The notes under the pieces were generated by a model. That model was not told the origin of the DNA and ran no database searches. It worked only from the letters and a program-made list of their open reading frames with translations. DNA of 64,000 nt from Streptomyces endocoffeicus. Lineage in GTDB: Bacteria; Actinomycetota; Actinomycetes; Streptomycetales; Streptomycetaceae. The first letter of the stretch is position 1. The number at the start of each line of letters is the position of its first letter. A program made the translations under genes and the position numbers. The stretch covers positions 434,001 to 498,000 of the forward strand of contig NZ_JAERRG010000004.1 of the NCBI RefSeq assembly GCF_016741935.1, in the 5' to 3' direction. Of this stretch, positions 18,001 through 26,125 are shown in pieces.

Positions 18001-19882
18001 GAAGCTCTGCCGCCGTGAGGATCTGCTCCCCGAAGGCGTCGTCGGCCCCACCGCGCGCCTCGGCGAGTACAGCGAGCGCTCGGCGCAGCTCCTCTGCGGC
18101 CGCATGGGCCTCGCGACGCGTTTCCGTGCCGAACCACGCGCGCGGCGGCCGCTCGGCGGCAGAGGCCAGATCCGTCAGCGCGAACAGCGTGAACGCATCC
18201 TCGGGCGTGACCGGCTCACGGGCGCCGAGGCGATCCGCGAGCTGGGCGAGCGTGCCCGAAACGTCTTCGGGAAGTGCGCTGGGCGGGGCCGGATCGCGGT
18301 CCGGCAGCCCAGCACGGAGTGATTCCACGGTCCGTTCGAGGTCATGCACGGTACGAGGTTCGTCGATCGCCACCGCGAAAGGCCTGCGTTCACCGGCCAT
18401 ACGCAGCGCGGTCAGCGCCTCGGCGGCCTCCGACGCCGCCGTCATCGCCGTGGAACCCACCAGCCCGCGCCAGACGAACGCCTCCCTTTCGACCGCCGGC
18501 CGCCAGGCGCGGCTGATGGCTTGGGCGGCCGCGATGGCGTCTTGCAGAGCCCCGGCGCTCAAGACGCCGACGGCCTCTCGGTGGGCGGCGCTCAGCGGAA
18601 GCCGAGGAGTGTCGTCCTGTTCGAGGAGGACCACACGTCCCAGGACGTCGTGCAAAGTGCGCCCCAGCGGCTCACGCACCTGGTTCATCGCCGCCGCGTA
18701 GCGGGACAGTTCCTCGCGCAGTCGGCGCGCCCGCTCGAGTTCGTGCTCGGCGGCTCCAGTGACCCGCGCCTCGGTGGTGAGTACACGGGCGAGTTCCATC
18801 GCCACGGCCTTCTTGGCGGTGTCACCACTGTGCAGGGAGAGGGCGAAGTCGCCAAGCCCGACTTCACGCAGCCTGTTGCGTACGACGTCGAGGGCGGCGG
18901 CTTTCTCACTGACGAAGAGCACCGTGCGGCCCTCGTGCATCAGTGCTGCGATCATGTTGGTGATGGTCTGGCTCTTGCCCGTTCCGGGCGGGCCGTTCAT
19001 CACAAAGGAACGCCCGCCGAGGGCCGCGGCGACGCACTGACGCTGGGACGCGTCGGCGTTGAGGACGAGAGGGGTCCGCTCCGGAAGCTGGATCTCGTCG
19101 ATACGGTCGAGATCAGGGGGCTCGAACTCGATCGCGTCCGGCGGAAGTTCCGAATCGGGGCCGAGCCCGACCGCGCGTACCAGAGGATGGGCCAGGATGC
19201 GGTCCTCGTTCTGTTGGAGGTCCTGGTACATCGCCTCCTTGTACGAGGAGAAGAGGCCGAGTACCACCCGCTCGTCGACCGACCAGCCGTCCTGCCCGTC
19301 GGCGATGTGTCGCGCCGCGGTGAGTACCGGCCCGAGTTCGGCGACGTCCTTGCCCGTCACCGGTGACCAGTCGATGCCCAGCCGGTCACACTTCACTTCC
19401 AGGGCCGGATTGTGAACCGGCTCCTGGCCCTCCGCCGGATACAGTCGGGCCTGGCCGGTCCGCCCATCGCGGCGCAGTTCCACCGGAATGAGCAGCAGCG
19501 GGGCCGAGCTTGGCTCCTGCGCGCCCACTTCCCGCCAATCGAGCATGCCCACGCCCAGCCACAGCACCCACAGACCGTAGTCGTTGTACATTTGGGCGGA
19601 CTTGTTGCGAAGAAGGCGGAGAGCCCCGTCCAGCGCCGTCTGCCGGGTCTTCTGGGTGATGAGTCCGCCGGTTGGTATCGCTCCGCGACTTCCCCGTAAG
19701 AACAGCGCCTCCTGAGCTGCCTTCTCGTGCCCGTCGTCGCCGTCGTCCTCGCGTTCCTCGATGGGTGCGAAGTCCCAGCCCCGCACCAGACCATGGAGCA
19801 CGGCAGCGGCATCGGGCGAGGTGATTTCCAGGGTCGCGGTCCTCGTATGGCGGAAGTTCAGCAGTCTGTTCCGTCCGCCCAT
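15047..19882 (-). CDS. Giant COG1112-type helicase with DUF4011, MTES/Vsr-like nuclease and DUF3320
   Basis: In 1611 residues I see a DUF4011-like N-terminus (RLLNFRHTRTATLEI; GLWVLWLGVGMLDW). A superfamily 1 helicase core follows: Walker A GPPGTGKSQTITN at 296-308, DEAS box VIFDEASQVRPADAI, DEKQLPPTSFF, ESVQGDERDVMI and NVAVTRARHRMEV. Further on is an MTES-1575/DUF559 endonuclease-like domain (SPFEESVLRVLRGWGYEVQ; RIDLGLRH; GIECDG; RLREEVLRGLGWKLHRIW). A DUF3320-like helical region lies near the end, before a final Arg/Leu-rich tail. The ATG 19882 is preceded by GAAGG. Such proteins are frequent in defence islands and act on nucleic acids. The gene closes the island. Confidence 0.82.
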   Translation of the reverse strand: MGGRNRLLNFRHTRTATLEITSPDAAAVLHGLVRGWDFAPIEEREDDGDDGHEKAAQEALFLRGSRGAIPTGGLITQKTRQTALDGALRLLRNKSAQMYNDYGLWVLWLGVGMLDWREVGAQEPSSAPLLLIPVELRRDGRTGQARLYPAEGQEPVHNPALEVKCDRLGIDWSPVTGKDVAELGPVLTAARHIADGQDGWSVDERVVLGLFSSYKEAMYQDLQQNEDRILAHPLVRAVGLGPDSELPPDAIEFEPPDLDRIDEIQLPERTPLVLNADASQRQCVAAALGGRSFVMNGPPGTGKSQTITNMIAALMHEGRTVLFVSEKAAALDVVRNRLREVGLGDFALSLHSGDTAKKAVAMELARVLTTEARVTGAAEHELERARRLREELSRYAAAMNQVREPLGRTLHDVLGRVVLLEQDDTPRLPLSAAHREAVGVLSAGALQDAIAAAQAISRAWRPAVEREAFVWRGLVGSTAMTAASEAAEALTALRMAGERRPFAVAIDEPRTVHDLERTVESLRAGLPDRDPAPPSALPEDVSGTLAQLADRLGAREPVTPEDAFTLFALTDLASAAERPPRAWFGTETRREAHAAAEELRRALAVLAEARGGADDAFGEQILTAAELPELVRRFAEQHRGITGRFSAQYKADRAAVAALTRDGVWHKRLIGRLDHALAWQRAAAEVARLADRHGGLLGRYTPRTEADLPALDRALATADRIAGLSGGIEHQDKIASYLADGGSTPDPLPGLLAGSARDSLTEWCDAVAHRVARWSDAVTTLLSLFDDARRAHLSPALSGTFEQAQQVVDALLADPQGPEEWQAYRDGLAVLARHHVDELVPRAAERGIPAERLSDVVEHALLKAWADRLLDTDERLRTTRSADLDARVADFQEADRRLIEAAGGAVIEACNRRRPRNFGSGAGRVIIRQAELRRRHMPVRELLGRTREVVRTIKPCFMMSPLTVSQFLPSDYHFDVVIFDEASQVRPADAINCIYRGDSLVVAGDEKQLPPTSFFDAAVEDDGDEYDEDVPDSFESLLDACKAGALNVLPLRWHYRSRHEDLITFSNREFYQNSMVTFPGAMDGGNDVGVGFFPAGGTYDRGGRRDNRIEAEAVASRVIHHFDTRPGRTLGVVALSQAQASAIELAVQQALLARPDLDHCFTEDRLHGFFVKNLESVQGDERDVMIMSIGYGPDEHGKLALNFGPINKDGGWRRLNVAVTRARHRMEVVASFHGGSLGDSQNKSVQHLKRYLQYAENGPDVLAQDVVQAADAEPESPFEESVLRVLRGWGYEVQPQVGVAGFRIDLGLRHPDAPGTYALGIECDGAMYHSSKVARDRDRLREEVLRGLGWKLHRIWGTDWYRGKAAAEERLRKAVERAVAMDPLTASADEPPPPAQTHPAVPAQQKPSPDPGPTAVDHERVPVDTEPDRPWSAPYAVHEVYVTPSAELHTPEARPALRRILTQVIEAEGPIHEELLVQRAREAWGVARAGSRIRENIRQVVRGLGRTGNVSVDGDFLDTADRQNLKARHPAHGTAPRQAAHIAPSERRLALRELAAECPGMSKEELLRQACDFFGWRRLGQDIRAALEADIAELHAQAVFVGAEGRITVSR

Positions 19883-20108
19883 GTCGAGCCGCCTTCAACC
19901 GGTCCAGACCGGGGTCGCTGATGCGGGGGCGTGCGGCACCGGTCACAGGCCGGGGTGTCATACGGGCAGTACCTCCACAGGAGCAAGAACGCGCACATGG
20001 GGACGATCCGCCATCCAGAGGCCCCCAAACACCGTATCTACCAGCCCAGTACACACAACACACCTCAAACGGTGGCTCCGATACCAATCGGACGCCGTCG
20101 TCTGCCCC

Positions 20109-20132
20109 TGACCGCGTCGGACGACGCGGTCA
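20109..20132. terminator. Hairpin at the stop of the 20130 gene
   Basis: TGACCGCGTC (20109-20118), loop GGAC, GACGCGGTCA (20123-20132): a perfect 10-base-pair stem. It overlaps the stop codon of the leftward gene and marks the island boundary. Confidence 0.55.
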
Positions 20133-20594
20133 CTGAGTGAGGGGGCACGGGAGGGCCGGGGTCCAGTGGTTGGGGGTGCAGGTGACCAGGGCCAGGGAGA
20201 GGAATGATGTGCGGCCCAGGTAGAAGCCGAAGGAGACGTCCGTGCCGTGGGTGAGGCGGTCGGTGGCCGTGGTGACCAGGCGGGCCTGGCGGGCCGTGTC
20301 GGCTTCCTGGTGGGAGAGGAAGCCGGGGGCGTGTTCGGTCAGTTCGCGGCCCAGCCACGCCGCCGCGTCCTTCGGTTCCTCGAAGGTGGCGTGGATCAGG
20401 GTGGGGGACTTCAGGAGCCAGAGGGAGGTTTCCAGTGGGGGGAGCTCCGAGTGGCGGAACGTTTCCAGGAGCGTGCGGTAGTGCTCCTCGTCCTCCGCCG
20501 TGACGGGCGGGTGGGGGCGGTCGGGCGGGCGGCGGAGGGACTCCCGGTCGAACAGCTCCTTCTCGCCCAGCCACGAGTACGCGTGGATGTGCAC
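20130..20594 (-). CDS. Conserved hypothetical protein, 154 residues
   Basis: The start is GTG 20594 (VHIHAYSWLGEKELFDRESL) and the product is soluble, with no signal peptide or membrane segment. It contains DAAAWLGRELTEHAPGFLS and a beta-rich C-terminus (SFGFYLGRTSFLSLALVTC). Codon use is typical of the neighbours on the right rather than of the defence island. I do not recognise a family, and no function can be assigned. The nearest gene on its 5' side is the DUF427 gene, 88 bases away and on the same strand, so they may be co-transcribed. Confidence 0.6.
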   Translation of the reverse strand: MHIHAYSWLGEKELFDRESLRRPPDRPHPPVTAEDEEHYRTLLETFRHSELPPLETSLWLLKSPTLIHATFEEPKDAAAWLGRELTEHAPGFLSHQEADTARQARLVTTATDRLTHGTDVSFGFYLGRTSFLSLALVTCTPNHWTPALPCPLTQ

Positions 20595-20682
20595 GCGTCA
20601 GGGGTTCCCCCCGGAGGGTTTCCGGAAGGCCCCTGACTGGGTGATGTCCCGGGTGGCGTTCTGCCGGCCTGCTGGTGCTCCT

Positions 20683-21081
20683 TTACTTTGCTACGTCGAT
20701 CTTTGCCACCTCGTCGTAGAACGACAGGTGGTCCTTGATCTCCGACACCTTCTCGATCGGCTGCGGGTACGCCCACACCACGTCCGGTCGCGGCTCCGCG
20801 CCCTCGCCTGCCGGGCCGCGGTAGGTCCAGTACGCGGCCTCGCCCTTGAAGGGGCAGATGGTGTGGGTGTCGGTGGGCTCGAAGAGGGTCAGGTCCACAT
20901 CCTCCGGGGGGAGGTAGTAGCGGACCGGGAGACCGGTCTCGTGGACGAGCAGGGGGCGGGTCGAGTCCGCTACGACGCGGCCGTCGATCGTCACCGTGAC
21001 GTGCTGCGCGCCGCGCTCCACGTCCACGCGGTGTCCGCCGCTGGTGCCGGTGGTCTTGGGGTGGGAAGCGGGGGTGGGCAT
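20683..21081 (-). CDS. DUF427 domain protein
   Basis: About 132 residues matching the DUF427 family: GGHRVDVERGAQHVTVTIDGRVVADS at the N-terminus (shown in part), PVRYYLPPEDVDLTLFEPTD, then TICPFKGEAAYWTY, the family's best-known motif. DUF427 proteins are small beta-fold proteins with no known activity. I chose ATG 21081 because GGAGG lies eleven bases upstream (bases 21092-21096 region). The open frame runs 18 codons further but has no ribosome site there. It is followed by the hypothetical gene at 20130, on the same strand. Confidence 0.8.
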   Translation of the reverse strand: MPTPASHPKTTGTSGGHRVDVERGAQHVTVTIDGRVVADSTRPLLVHETGLPVRYYLPPEDVDLTLFEPTDTHTICPFKGEAAYWTYRGPAGEGAEPRPDVVWAYPQPIEKVSEIKDHLSFYDEVAKIDVAK

Positions 21082-21166
21082 TTCTTCCTGGCCTCCTCGG
21101 GGGGGTGTGACGGGCGTCATGCCTTTGTGCCTCACAACGTGTCTTTCAACACTCTTCGCCGCGCCC

Positions 21167-21721
21167 TCATTCCGGAACGCTTGCCGCCTCGTCCGTCTCC
21201 CGTGGCCAGACCCGGCCCTCCTGGCGTTCCACCTCGCGGTTGAAGCGGGTCAGGACGTCCTCGAAGCGGGCCACGTCCTCCGGGGTCCACGATTCCAGGA
21301 GCCGGGACAGGTCGGTCTGTCTGCAGGTCCGTTCCGCCGCCATGCGGTCGGCGCCCCGCGAGGTGACGCGGAGCTTGCGGGCCAGGCCGCCCTCCGGGTC
21401 CGGGATGCGTTCGACGAGGCCGGCCCGGAGCAGGGCGCCGGTCTGGCGGTTGACGGTCGAGACGTCCAGCTGGAAGGCGTCGGCCAGCCGGCCGATGGTC
21501 ATCGCGCCCTCGGCGTCCAGGCGGGAGAGGAGCAGATAGCCGGAGCGGTCCAGGCGGGTGGGGGTACATGAGTCAACCCCAGCGGTTGTGCCGGTGTCCG
21601 GCTGCGCGGTGGGGTCCTGGGGGTCCGTCGCCTGGCCCTTTCGTTCGCGGGGGGTCAGGACTGAGCACCTGGCCACCAGCATCAGCTCGCGCTCCAGCCG
21701 CTCCAGCCGACGATCCAGCAC
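21167..21721 (-). CDS. MarR-family transcriptional regulator
   Basis: 184 residues with a winged helix typical of MarR: RSGYLLLSRLDAEGAMTIG, then LADAFQLDVSTVNRQTGALLRAGLVERIPDPEGGLARKLRVT (in part), where DPEGG.A is the wing. A 55-residue N-terminal extension precedes it. GAGGAGGAATC sits directly upstream of GTG 21721. The gene is divergent from an MFS exporter gene, with 121 bases between them that hold a clear palindrome (21759-21791). The usual arrangement is a repressor of the divergent exporter that is released by a drug-like ligand. Confidence 0.88.
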   Translation of the reverse strand: MLDRRLERLERELMLVARCSVLTPRERKGQATDPQDPTAQPDTGTTAGVDSCTPTRLDRSGYLLLSRLDAEGAMTIGRLADAFQLDVSTVNRQTGALLRAGLVERIPDPEGGLARKLRVTSRGADRMAAERTCRQTDLSRLLESWTPEDVARFEDVLTRFNREVERQEGRVWPRETDEAASVPE

Positions 21722-21758
21722 GATTCCTCCTCGCCTCCCCCGCGCCCCTCAATGGAAG

Positions 21759-21791
21759 TGTGCACGATACACACCCTGTGTAGGATGCACA
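21759..21791. promoter_or_regulatory. Candidate MarR operator between regulator and exporter
   Basis: Two 16-base half sites, 21759-21774 (TGTGCACGATACACAC) and 21776-21791 (CTGTGTAGGATGCACA), are inverted about base 21775. Twelve of 16 positions pair (TGTGCA then TACACA). This is the size and symmetry expected of a MarR dimer site and is the only such structure in the gap. Confidence 0.6.
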
Positions 21792-21842
21792 TCTCTCATG
21801 CTTCCATCAATCTCCTGAACTTTCTTTGGAGGCGGCATTCGC

Positions 21843-24239
21843 ATGCCCCAGTCAGCCCCACCTCGCGTCGCGGAACATCTGAGCGCCGCGCCGTCCGGCA
21901 CGCCGCTCCCGCGGGAGGTCGGCGGCGGCTTCGTGGCGGTGCTCGCGTTCTGCGGCATCGCCGTGTCCGTCATGCAGACGCTGGTCGTTCCGCTGGTCAC
22001 CGAGCTGCCCCAGCTGCTGCACACCACCAGCTCCAACGCGTCCTGGGTGGTCACCGCCACCCTGCTCGCCGGTGCCGTCTCCACGCCCGTCATGGGGCGG
22101 CTCGGGGACATGTTCGGCAAGCGCCGGATGCTGATGGTCGCGCTGGCGCTGATGGTCATCGGCTCGCTGACCTGTGCCGTCACCTCCGACCTGGTGGTGA
22201 TGGTGATCGGCCGGGCCATCCAGGGCGGGGCCATGGGCGCCATTCCGCTCGGCATCAGCATCATGCGGGACGAGCTTCCGCCGCACAAGCTCGGCTCGGC
22301 GATGGCCCTGATGAGCTCGTCGCTCGGCATCGGCGGCGCGCTGGGGCTGCCGGCCGCCGCGTTCGTGGCGCAGCACACCAACTGGCATGCGCTCTTCTAC
22401 GGGGCCGCGGGGCTGGGCGCGATATCCATCGCCCTCGTGCTCGCCGTCATCCCGGAGTCCTCCGTCCGCACCCCCAGCCGCTTCGACACCATCGGCGCGC
22501 TCGGGCTGACGGCCGGTCTCGTCTGTCTGCTGCTGCCCATCACCAAGGGCGGTGACTGGGGCTGGACGAGCGGCACCACGCTCGGGCTGTTCGGCGCGTC
22601 CGTCGTGATCCTGCTGCTCTGGGGCGTCTTCGAGCTGCGTACCGCCGAGCCGCTGGTCGATCTGCGGACCACGGCGCGGCGCCAGGTGCTGCTGACCAAC
22701 CTCACCTCGATCATGGTCGGCTTCTCGTTCTACGCGATGTCGCTGATCCTTCCGCAGCTGCTGCAGCTGCCGGAGGCCACCGGGTACGGCCTGGGCCAGT
22801 CGATGGTCATGGCCGGGCTCTACTTCGCCCCCATGGGCGTCGCGATGATGCTGGTCTCCCCGCTGTCCGCGCGGATCAACGCCTCGAGCGGGCCGAAGGT
22901 CTCGCTGGTCCTCGGGCTGATCGTCATCGGCGCGACGTACGGTGCCGGGCTCGTCATGATCGACCACATCTGGCAGATCGTGGTGCTCTCCACCGCGCTC
23001 GGCGTCGGTATCGGCATCGCGTACTCGGCGATGCCCACCCTGATCGTCAGTGCCGTCCCCGCCGCTGAGACGGGTGCGGCGAACGGGCTCAACACCCTCA
23101 TGCGGTCGATCGGCATGTCCACCTCCAGCGCGGTGGTGGGCGTCATCCTGGCGCACCAGACCATCGACTTCGGTGGGGTGGCGCTGCCGAGCAAGGACGG
23201 CTTCAAGGTCTCGTTCCTGGTGGCGTGCGCCGCCTCGGTCGGCGGTCTGCTGATCGCACTCTGCCTGCCCGGGCGGCAGCGCGCGGGGCGGGTGGCGGGC
23301 TCGGGTCCCCTGGCCACTTCGGCTCCGGTGGCTGATTCAGCCCCTGTGATTGATTCAGCTCCGGTCGCTGACTCCGTTCCTGCGGGCGTCCCGGCTGCCG
23401 TTGCCGCCTCAGCCGCCGCGGAGGCGCCTGCCGCCGCGGTCGCCGACGACCTCCCCGTCCTCACCGGCAGCGTCATTCACGGCCGAGTTCTCGGCCCCGG
23501 CGACACCCCGCTCGCCGACGCCGCCATCACCCTCATCGACACGGGCGGCCGTCAGCTCGGCCGTACGGTCACCGGCCGCGACGGCCGGTACCACCTGCCC
23601 GCGCCCGACACCGCGAGTGTCGTCCTCATCGGCTCGGCCGCCGGGCATCAGCCGCAGGCCGCCACGCTGCTGGTCTCGGATCTGCCGGTCGTCTGCGATC
23701 TGCGGCTGTCCGGCGGGGGCGGGCTGACCGGGTCCGTACGGGCCGTCGACGGGGAGCCGCTGGCCGGTGCGACCGCCACGGCCACCGGGCCCGAGGGCGA
23801 GGTCGCGGGGTCGGTGACCGCCGACGAGAAGGGCGAGTTCGCGCTGCCGGAGCTGGCTCCGGGGACGTACACCCTGACCGTGGCCGCCGCCGGGCACCGG
23901 CCGTACGCCACCCAGGTGGAACTCACCGCCGGTGAGCCGGTGCGCGTGGACGCCGAGCTGCCGCCCGCGGCCCGGGTCCGGGGCACCGTACGGGCCCGGG
24001 GCGGCCGGCCGCTCGGGGATGCGCGGGTCTCGCTGCTGGACGCCTCCGGGGACGTGGTCGGCCAGGCCATCACCGGTACGGACGGGTCCTTCGGCTTCGA
24101 AGCGCTCACCGGCGACCACTACACGGTGGTGGCCAGCGGCTACGCCCCGGCGACCCGCCAGATCACGGTCGGCGGCGCGGCGGGCACCGAGCGGCGGGAC
24201 GTGGACTTCCTGCTGGGGCACGGCGACGGCCAGGAGTGA
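21843..24239 (+). CDS. DHA2-type MFS exporter with three C-terminal beta-sandwich repeats
   Basis: The first 480 residues form a 14-helix drug:proton antiporter (FVAVLAFCGIAVSVMQTLVV; the loop motif GRLGDMFGKRRML; many membrane segments). A 60-residue Ala/Pro/Asp linker with repeated DSAPV units follows. Three repeats of about 75 residues come next, each of carboxypeptidase-regulatory-like type (VIHGRVLGPGDTPLADAAI; LTGSVRAVDGEPLAGATA; RVRGTVRARGGRPLGDARV). Exporters of this class normally end after the last helix. ATG 21843 has GGAGG about eleven bases upstream. Control by the divergent MarR gene is likely. A double hairpin follows the stop. Confidence 0.88.
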   Translation: MPQSAPPRVAEHLSAAPSGTPLPREVGGGFVAVLAFCGIAVSVMQTLVVPLVTELPQLLHTTSSNASWVVTATLLAGAVSTPVMGRLGDMFGKRRMLMVALALMVIGSLTCAVTSDLVVMVIGRAIQGGAMGAIPLGISIMRDELPPHKLGSAMALMSSSLGIGGALGLPAAAFVAQHTNWHALFYGAAGLGAISIALVLAVIPESSVRTPSRFDTIGALGLTAGLVCLLLPITKGGDWGWTSGTTLGLFGASVVILLLWGVFELRTAEPLVDLRTTARRQVLLTNLTSIMVGFSFYAMSLILPQLLQLPEATGYGLGQSMVMAGLYFAPMGVAMMLVSPLSARINASSGPKVSLVLGLIVIGATYGAGLVMIDHIWQIVVLSTALGVGIGIAYSAMPTLIVSAVPAAETGAANGLNTLMRSIGMSTSSAVVGVILAHQTIDFGGVALPSKDGFKVSFLVACAASVGGLLIALCLPGRQRAGRVAGSGPLATSAPVADSAPVIDSAPVADSVPAGVPAAVAASAAAEAPAAAVADDLPVLTGSVIHGRVLGPGDTPLADAAITLIDTGGRQLGRTVTGRDGRYHLPAPDTASVVLIGSAAGHQPQAATLLVSDLPVVCDLRLSGGGGLTGSVRAVDGEPLAGATATATGPEGEVAGSVTADEKGEFALPELAPGTYTLTVAAAGHRPYATQVELTAGEPVRVDAELPPAARVRGTVRARGGRPLGDARVSLLDASGDVVGQAITGTDGSFGFEALTGDHYTVVASGYAPATRQITVGGAAGTERRDVDFLLGHGDGQE

Positions 24240-24240
24240 G

Positions 24241-24305
24241 TCCGGGCCCTGAGCGGGGGCCCGGACAGAGCATGACGTAAGGAGCAGCGCCCTGGGCGCT
24301 GCTCC
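24241..24305. terminator. Two strong hairpins after the MFS gene
   Basis: TCCGGGCCC (24241-24249) pairs with GGGCCCGGA (24257-24265). GGAGCAGCGCCC (24281-24292) pairs with GGGCGCTGCTCC (24294-24305), a near-perfect 12-base palindrome. They serve the convergent genes on both sides. Confidence 0.75.
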
Positions 24306-24309
24306 TTAC

Positions 24310-24579
24310 TCATGCGTTCTCCTCGGGAAGGCCCTCCTCGGAGAGCCCCTCCTCCTCGGGGAGGCTCGCCCACGCCTCGCCCTTCCGGTACAGCTCGAAG
24401 CCCTCCTCGTCCGCGATGGACTCCGCCTGGGCCTGGCTGCGGAGGGAGATCTCGTACGTATGGCTGTCGACGGTCGCATGGACGCCCGAGCCGTCGGTGA
24501 CCGTCTCGATGGAATGCGTCTCGTAGATGACGCGTCCCGGCTCGCACTTGCTCCAGACCACGTGCATGCTCACTGCCAT
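24310..24579 (-). CDS. Small hypothetical protein, about 89 residues
   Basis: The likely product starts at ATG 24579 (MAVSMHVVWSKCEPGRVIYE), with GGGAG upstream, and ends in a Glu-rich tail (SLPEEEGLSEEGLPEENA). The central part is beta-rich (IETVTDGSGVHATVDSHTY). The frame extends to 24642 without a better start. No family is recognised. It is convergent with the MFS gene and separated from it by hairpins. Confidence 0.5.
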   Translation of the reverse strand: MAVSMHVVWSKCEPGRVIYETHSIETVTDGSGVHATVDSHTYEISLRSQAQAESIADEEGFELYRKGEAWASLPEEEGLSEEGLPEENA

Positions 24580-24692
24580 CGGACCCACTCCCGCCGACGA
24601 GGCCCCTGGTTTCAGGGTCTCACCTGATCGCCGGGTCCACATGGCCTGACGTGGCCCTCGTGACCTCTGTACTGCCCGCAGCCCCCGCGCCC

Positions 24693-24777
24693 CCTCACCT
24701 CCGTCTGCCCCTCACCTCCGTCTGCCCCTCACCTCCGTCTGCCGATCACCGCCGTCTGCCGATCACCGCCGTCTGCC
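24693..24777. repeat. 17-base tandem repeat, five copies, ending inside an MFS stop codon
   Basis: Three copies of CCTCACCTCCGTCTGCC and two of GATCACCGCCGTCTGCC lie head to tail. The last copy (24761-24777) contains the stop codon and final Arg codons of the leftward MFS gene, so the array seems to have expanded from the gene's 3' end. Confidence 0.85.
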
Positions 24778-26007
24778 GAACAGCACCACGTTCGCCAAGG
24801 CGAGGACCACCAGCGCGCCCCCGAACCACATGACGCTGGGGACCGCGATGCCGTCCGCCGCCCGGCCGCCGAGCAGCGCGCCCAGCGATATCGCCACGTT
24901 GAAGACGCCGACGTACAGCGCCGACGCCGCCTCCCGCGCGTCCGGTGCCGCGTGCAGCACCCAGGTCTGGCAGGTCACCGACACCCCGCCGTACGCCAGC
25001 CCCCACACCAGCAGCAGTACGGCCGCCCCCGCCGTCGTGGCCCCGGCGACCGGGACCAGCAGCTCGGCGGCCGCCAGCAGGGTGAAGATGACCATGAGGG
25101 TGCGGCGCGGATCGCGGTGGGCGGTGGCGCCGGCCAGGAAGTTCCCGGCGATGCCCGCCACGCCGTACGCCAGCAGCAGGGTGCTGATCAGACCCGTCCC
25201 GACCCCGGCGACGTGCTCGAGCACCGGGCGGACGTACGTATACGCGCCGAAGTGGCCGGTGACCAGCAACAGGGTGGTGATGAGGCCGGTGCGCAGCCGG
25301 ACGTTGCGGAACAGGCCCGGCACCTCGCGCAGCCGCACGGTGCCGGTGGCGGGCAGCGGGGGCAGGGTGACGGCCATGGCGGCGGCCACGGCCAGCGACA
25401 GGACGGCGAAGCCGGCGAACGCGACCCGCCAGTGGACCAGATCGCCGATGAGCGTCCCGATCGGCACCCCGAGCACCGAGGCCACCGCGATACCGCTGAA
25501 GATCAGCGTGGTGGCGTGGCCCGCGGAGCGCTCGGGCACCAGCCGCACCGCGAGCCCGCCCGCGATCGACCACACCCCGCCGATGCTCACCCCGACCAGC
25601 ACCCGGGCGAACAGCAGGACGGCGAAGCCGGGCGCGAGCGCGGAGAGCAGATTGGCGACGGCCAGCAGCCCCATCAGACCGCACAGCACCAGCCGCCGGT
25701 CGTAGCGGCCGACGGTGACGGTGAGCAGCGGGGCGGCGAGCGCGGCGACCAGGCCGGGCACGGTCATGGCCAGCCCCGCCGTACCGTCCGAGACCCGGAG
25801 CGCGGAGCCGATCGAGGTGAGCAGGCCGACCGGCAGCATCTCGGTGGTGACCACCGCGAAGGTGCCGACCGCGACGGCGACGACGGCGAGCCAGGCCCCG
25901 AGCCAGGCCCCGAGCCAGGCCCCGAGCCGGGCTCTGAGCGGCGAGCGCACCACCGGAGGTGACCCGGATGTGCCTGCCGGAGTGCTGAGTTCCGTGCTAT
26001 TGGACAT
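24763..26007 (-). CDS. MFS transporter, AraJ-like
   Basis: From ATG 26007 the protein is 414 residues, with 12 predicted membrane helices. The first (VVAVAVGTFAVVTTEMLPVGL) ends in a TEMLPVGLL motif typical of AraJ/Pur8-like DHA1 exporters, and the loop signature follows as GRYDRRLVL. A repeated GAWLGAWLGAWLA stretch precedes helix 1 (12-base DNA repeats). The open frame continues 93 codons upstream into non-coding sequence, which I exclude. It is divergent from a LysR gene about 120 bases away, its probable regulator. Confidence 0.85.
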   Translation of the reverse strand: MSNSTELSTPAGTSGSPPVVRSPLRARLGAWLGAWLGAWLAVVAVAVGTFAVVTTEMLPVGLLTSIGSALRVSDGTAGLAMTVPGLVAALAAPLLTVTVGRYDRRLVLCGLMGLLAVANLLSALAPGFAVLLFARVLVGVSIGGVWSIAGGLAVRLVPERSAGHATTLIFSGIAVASVLGVPIGTLIGDLVHWRVAFAGFAVLSLAVAAAMAVTLPPLPATGTVRLREVPGLFRNVRLRTGLITTLLLVTGHFGAYTYVRPVLEHVAGVGTGLISTLLLAYGVAGIAGNFLAGATAHRDPRRTLMVIFTLLAAAELLVPVAGATTAGAAVLLLVWGLAYGGVSVTCQTWVLHAAPDAREAASALYVGVFNVAISLGALLGGRAADGIAVPSVMWFGGALVVLALANVVLFGRRR

Positions 26008-26096
26008 GTCTTTAGCGAACAGCTGTGCCCCTGCGGGAACAACGCCGTAGTTTTCAGCCTTCCATGAGCGAGCCTCATCAATCGGTGACGGTGACC

Positions 26097-26114
26097 GGAG
26101 TCGGAGTCGGAGTC
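26097..26114 (+). repeat. Hexamer repeat (GGAGTC)3 before a LysR start
   Basis: Three perfect copies of GGAGTC end 11 bases before ATG 26126. They contain several GGAG cores, so they may serve as alternative ribosome sites. The nearest GGAGG is only two bases from the ATG. Confidence 0.6.
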
Positions 26115-26125
26115 GGTGGGAGGCC

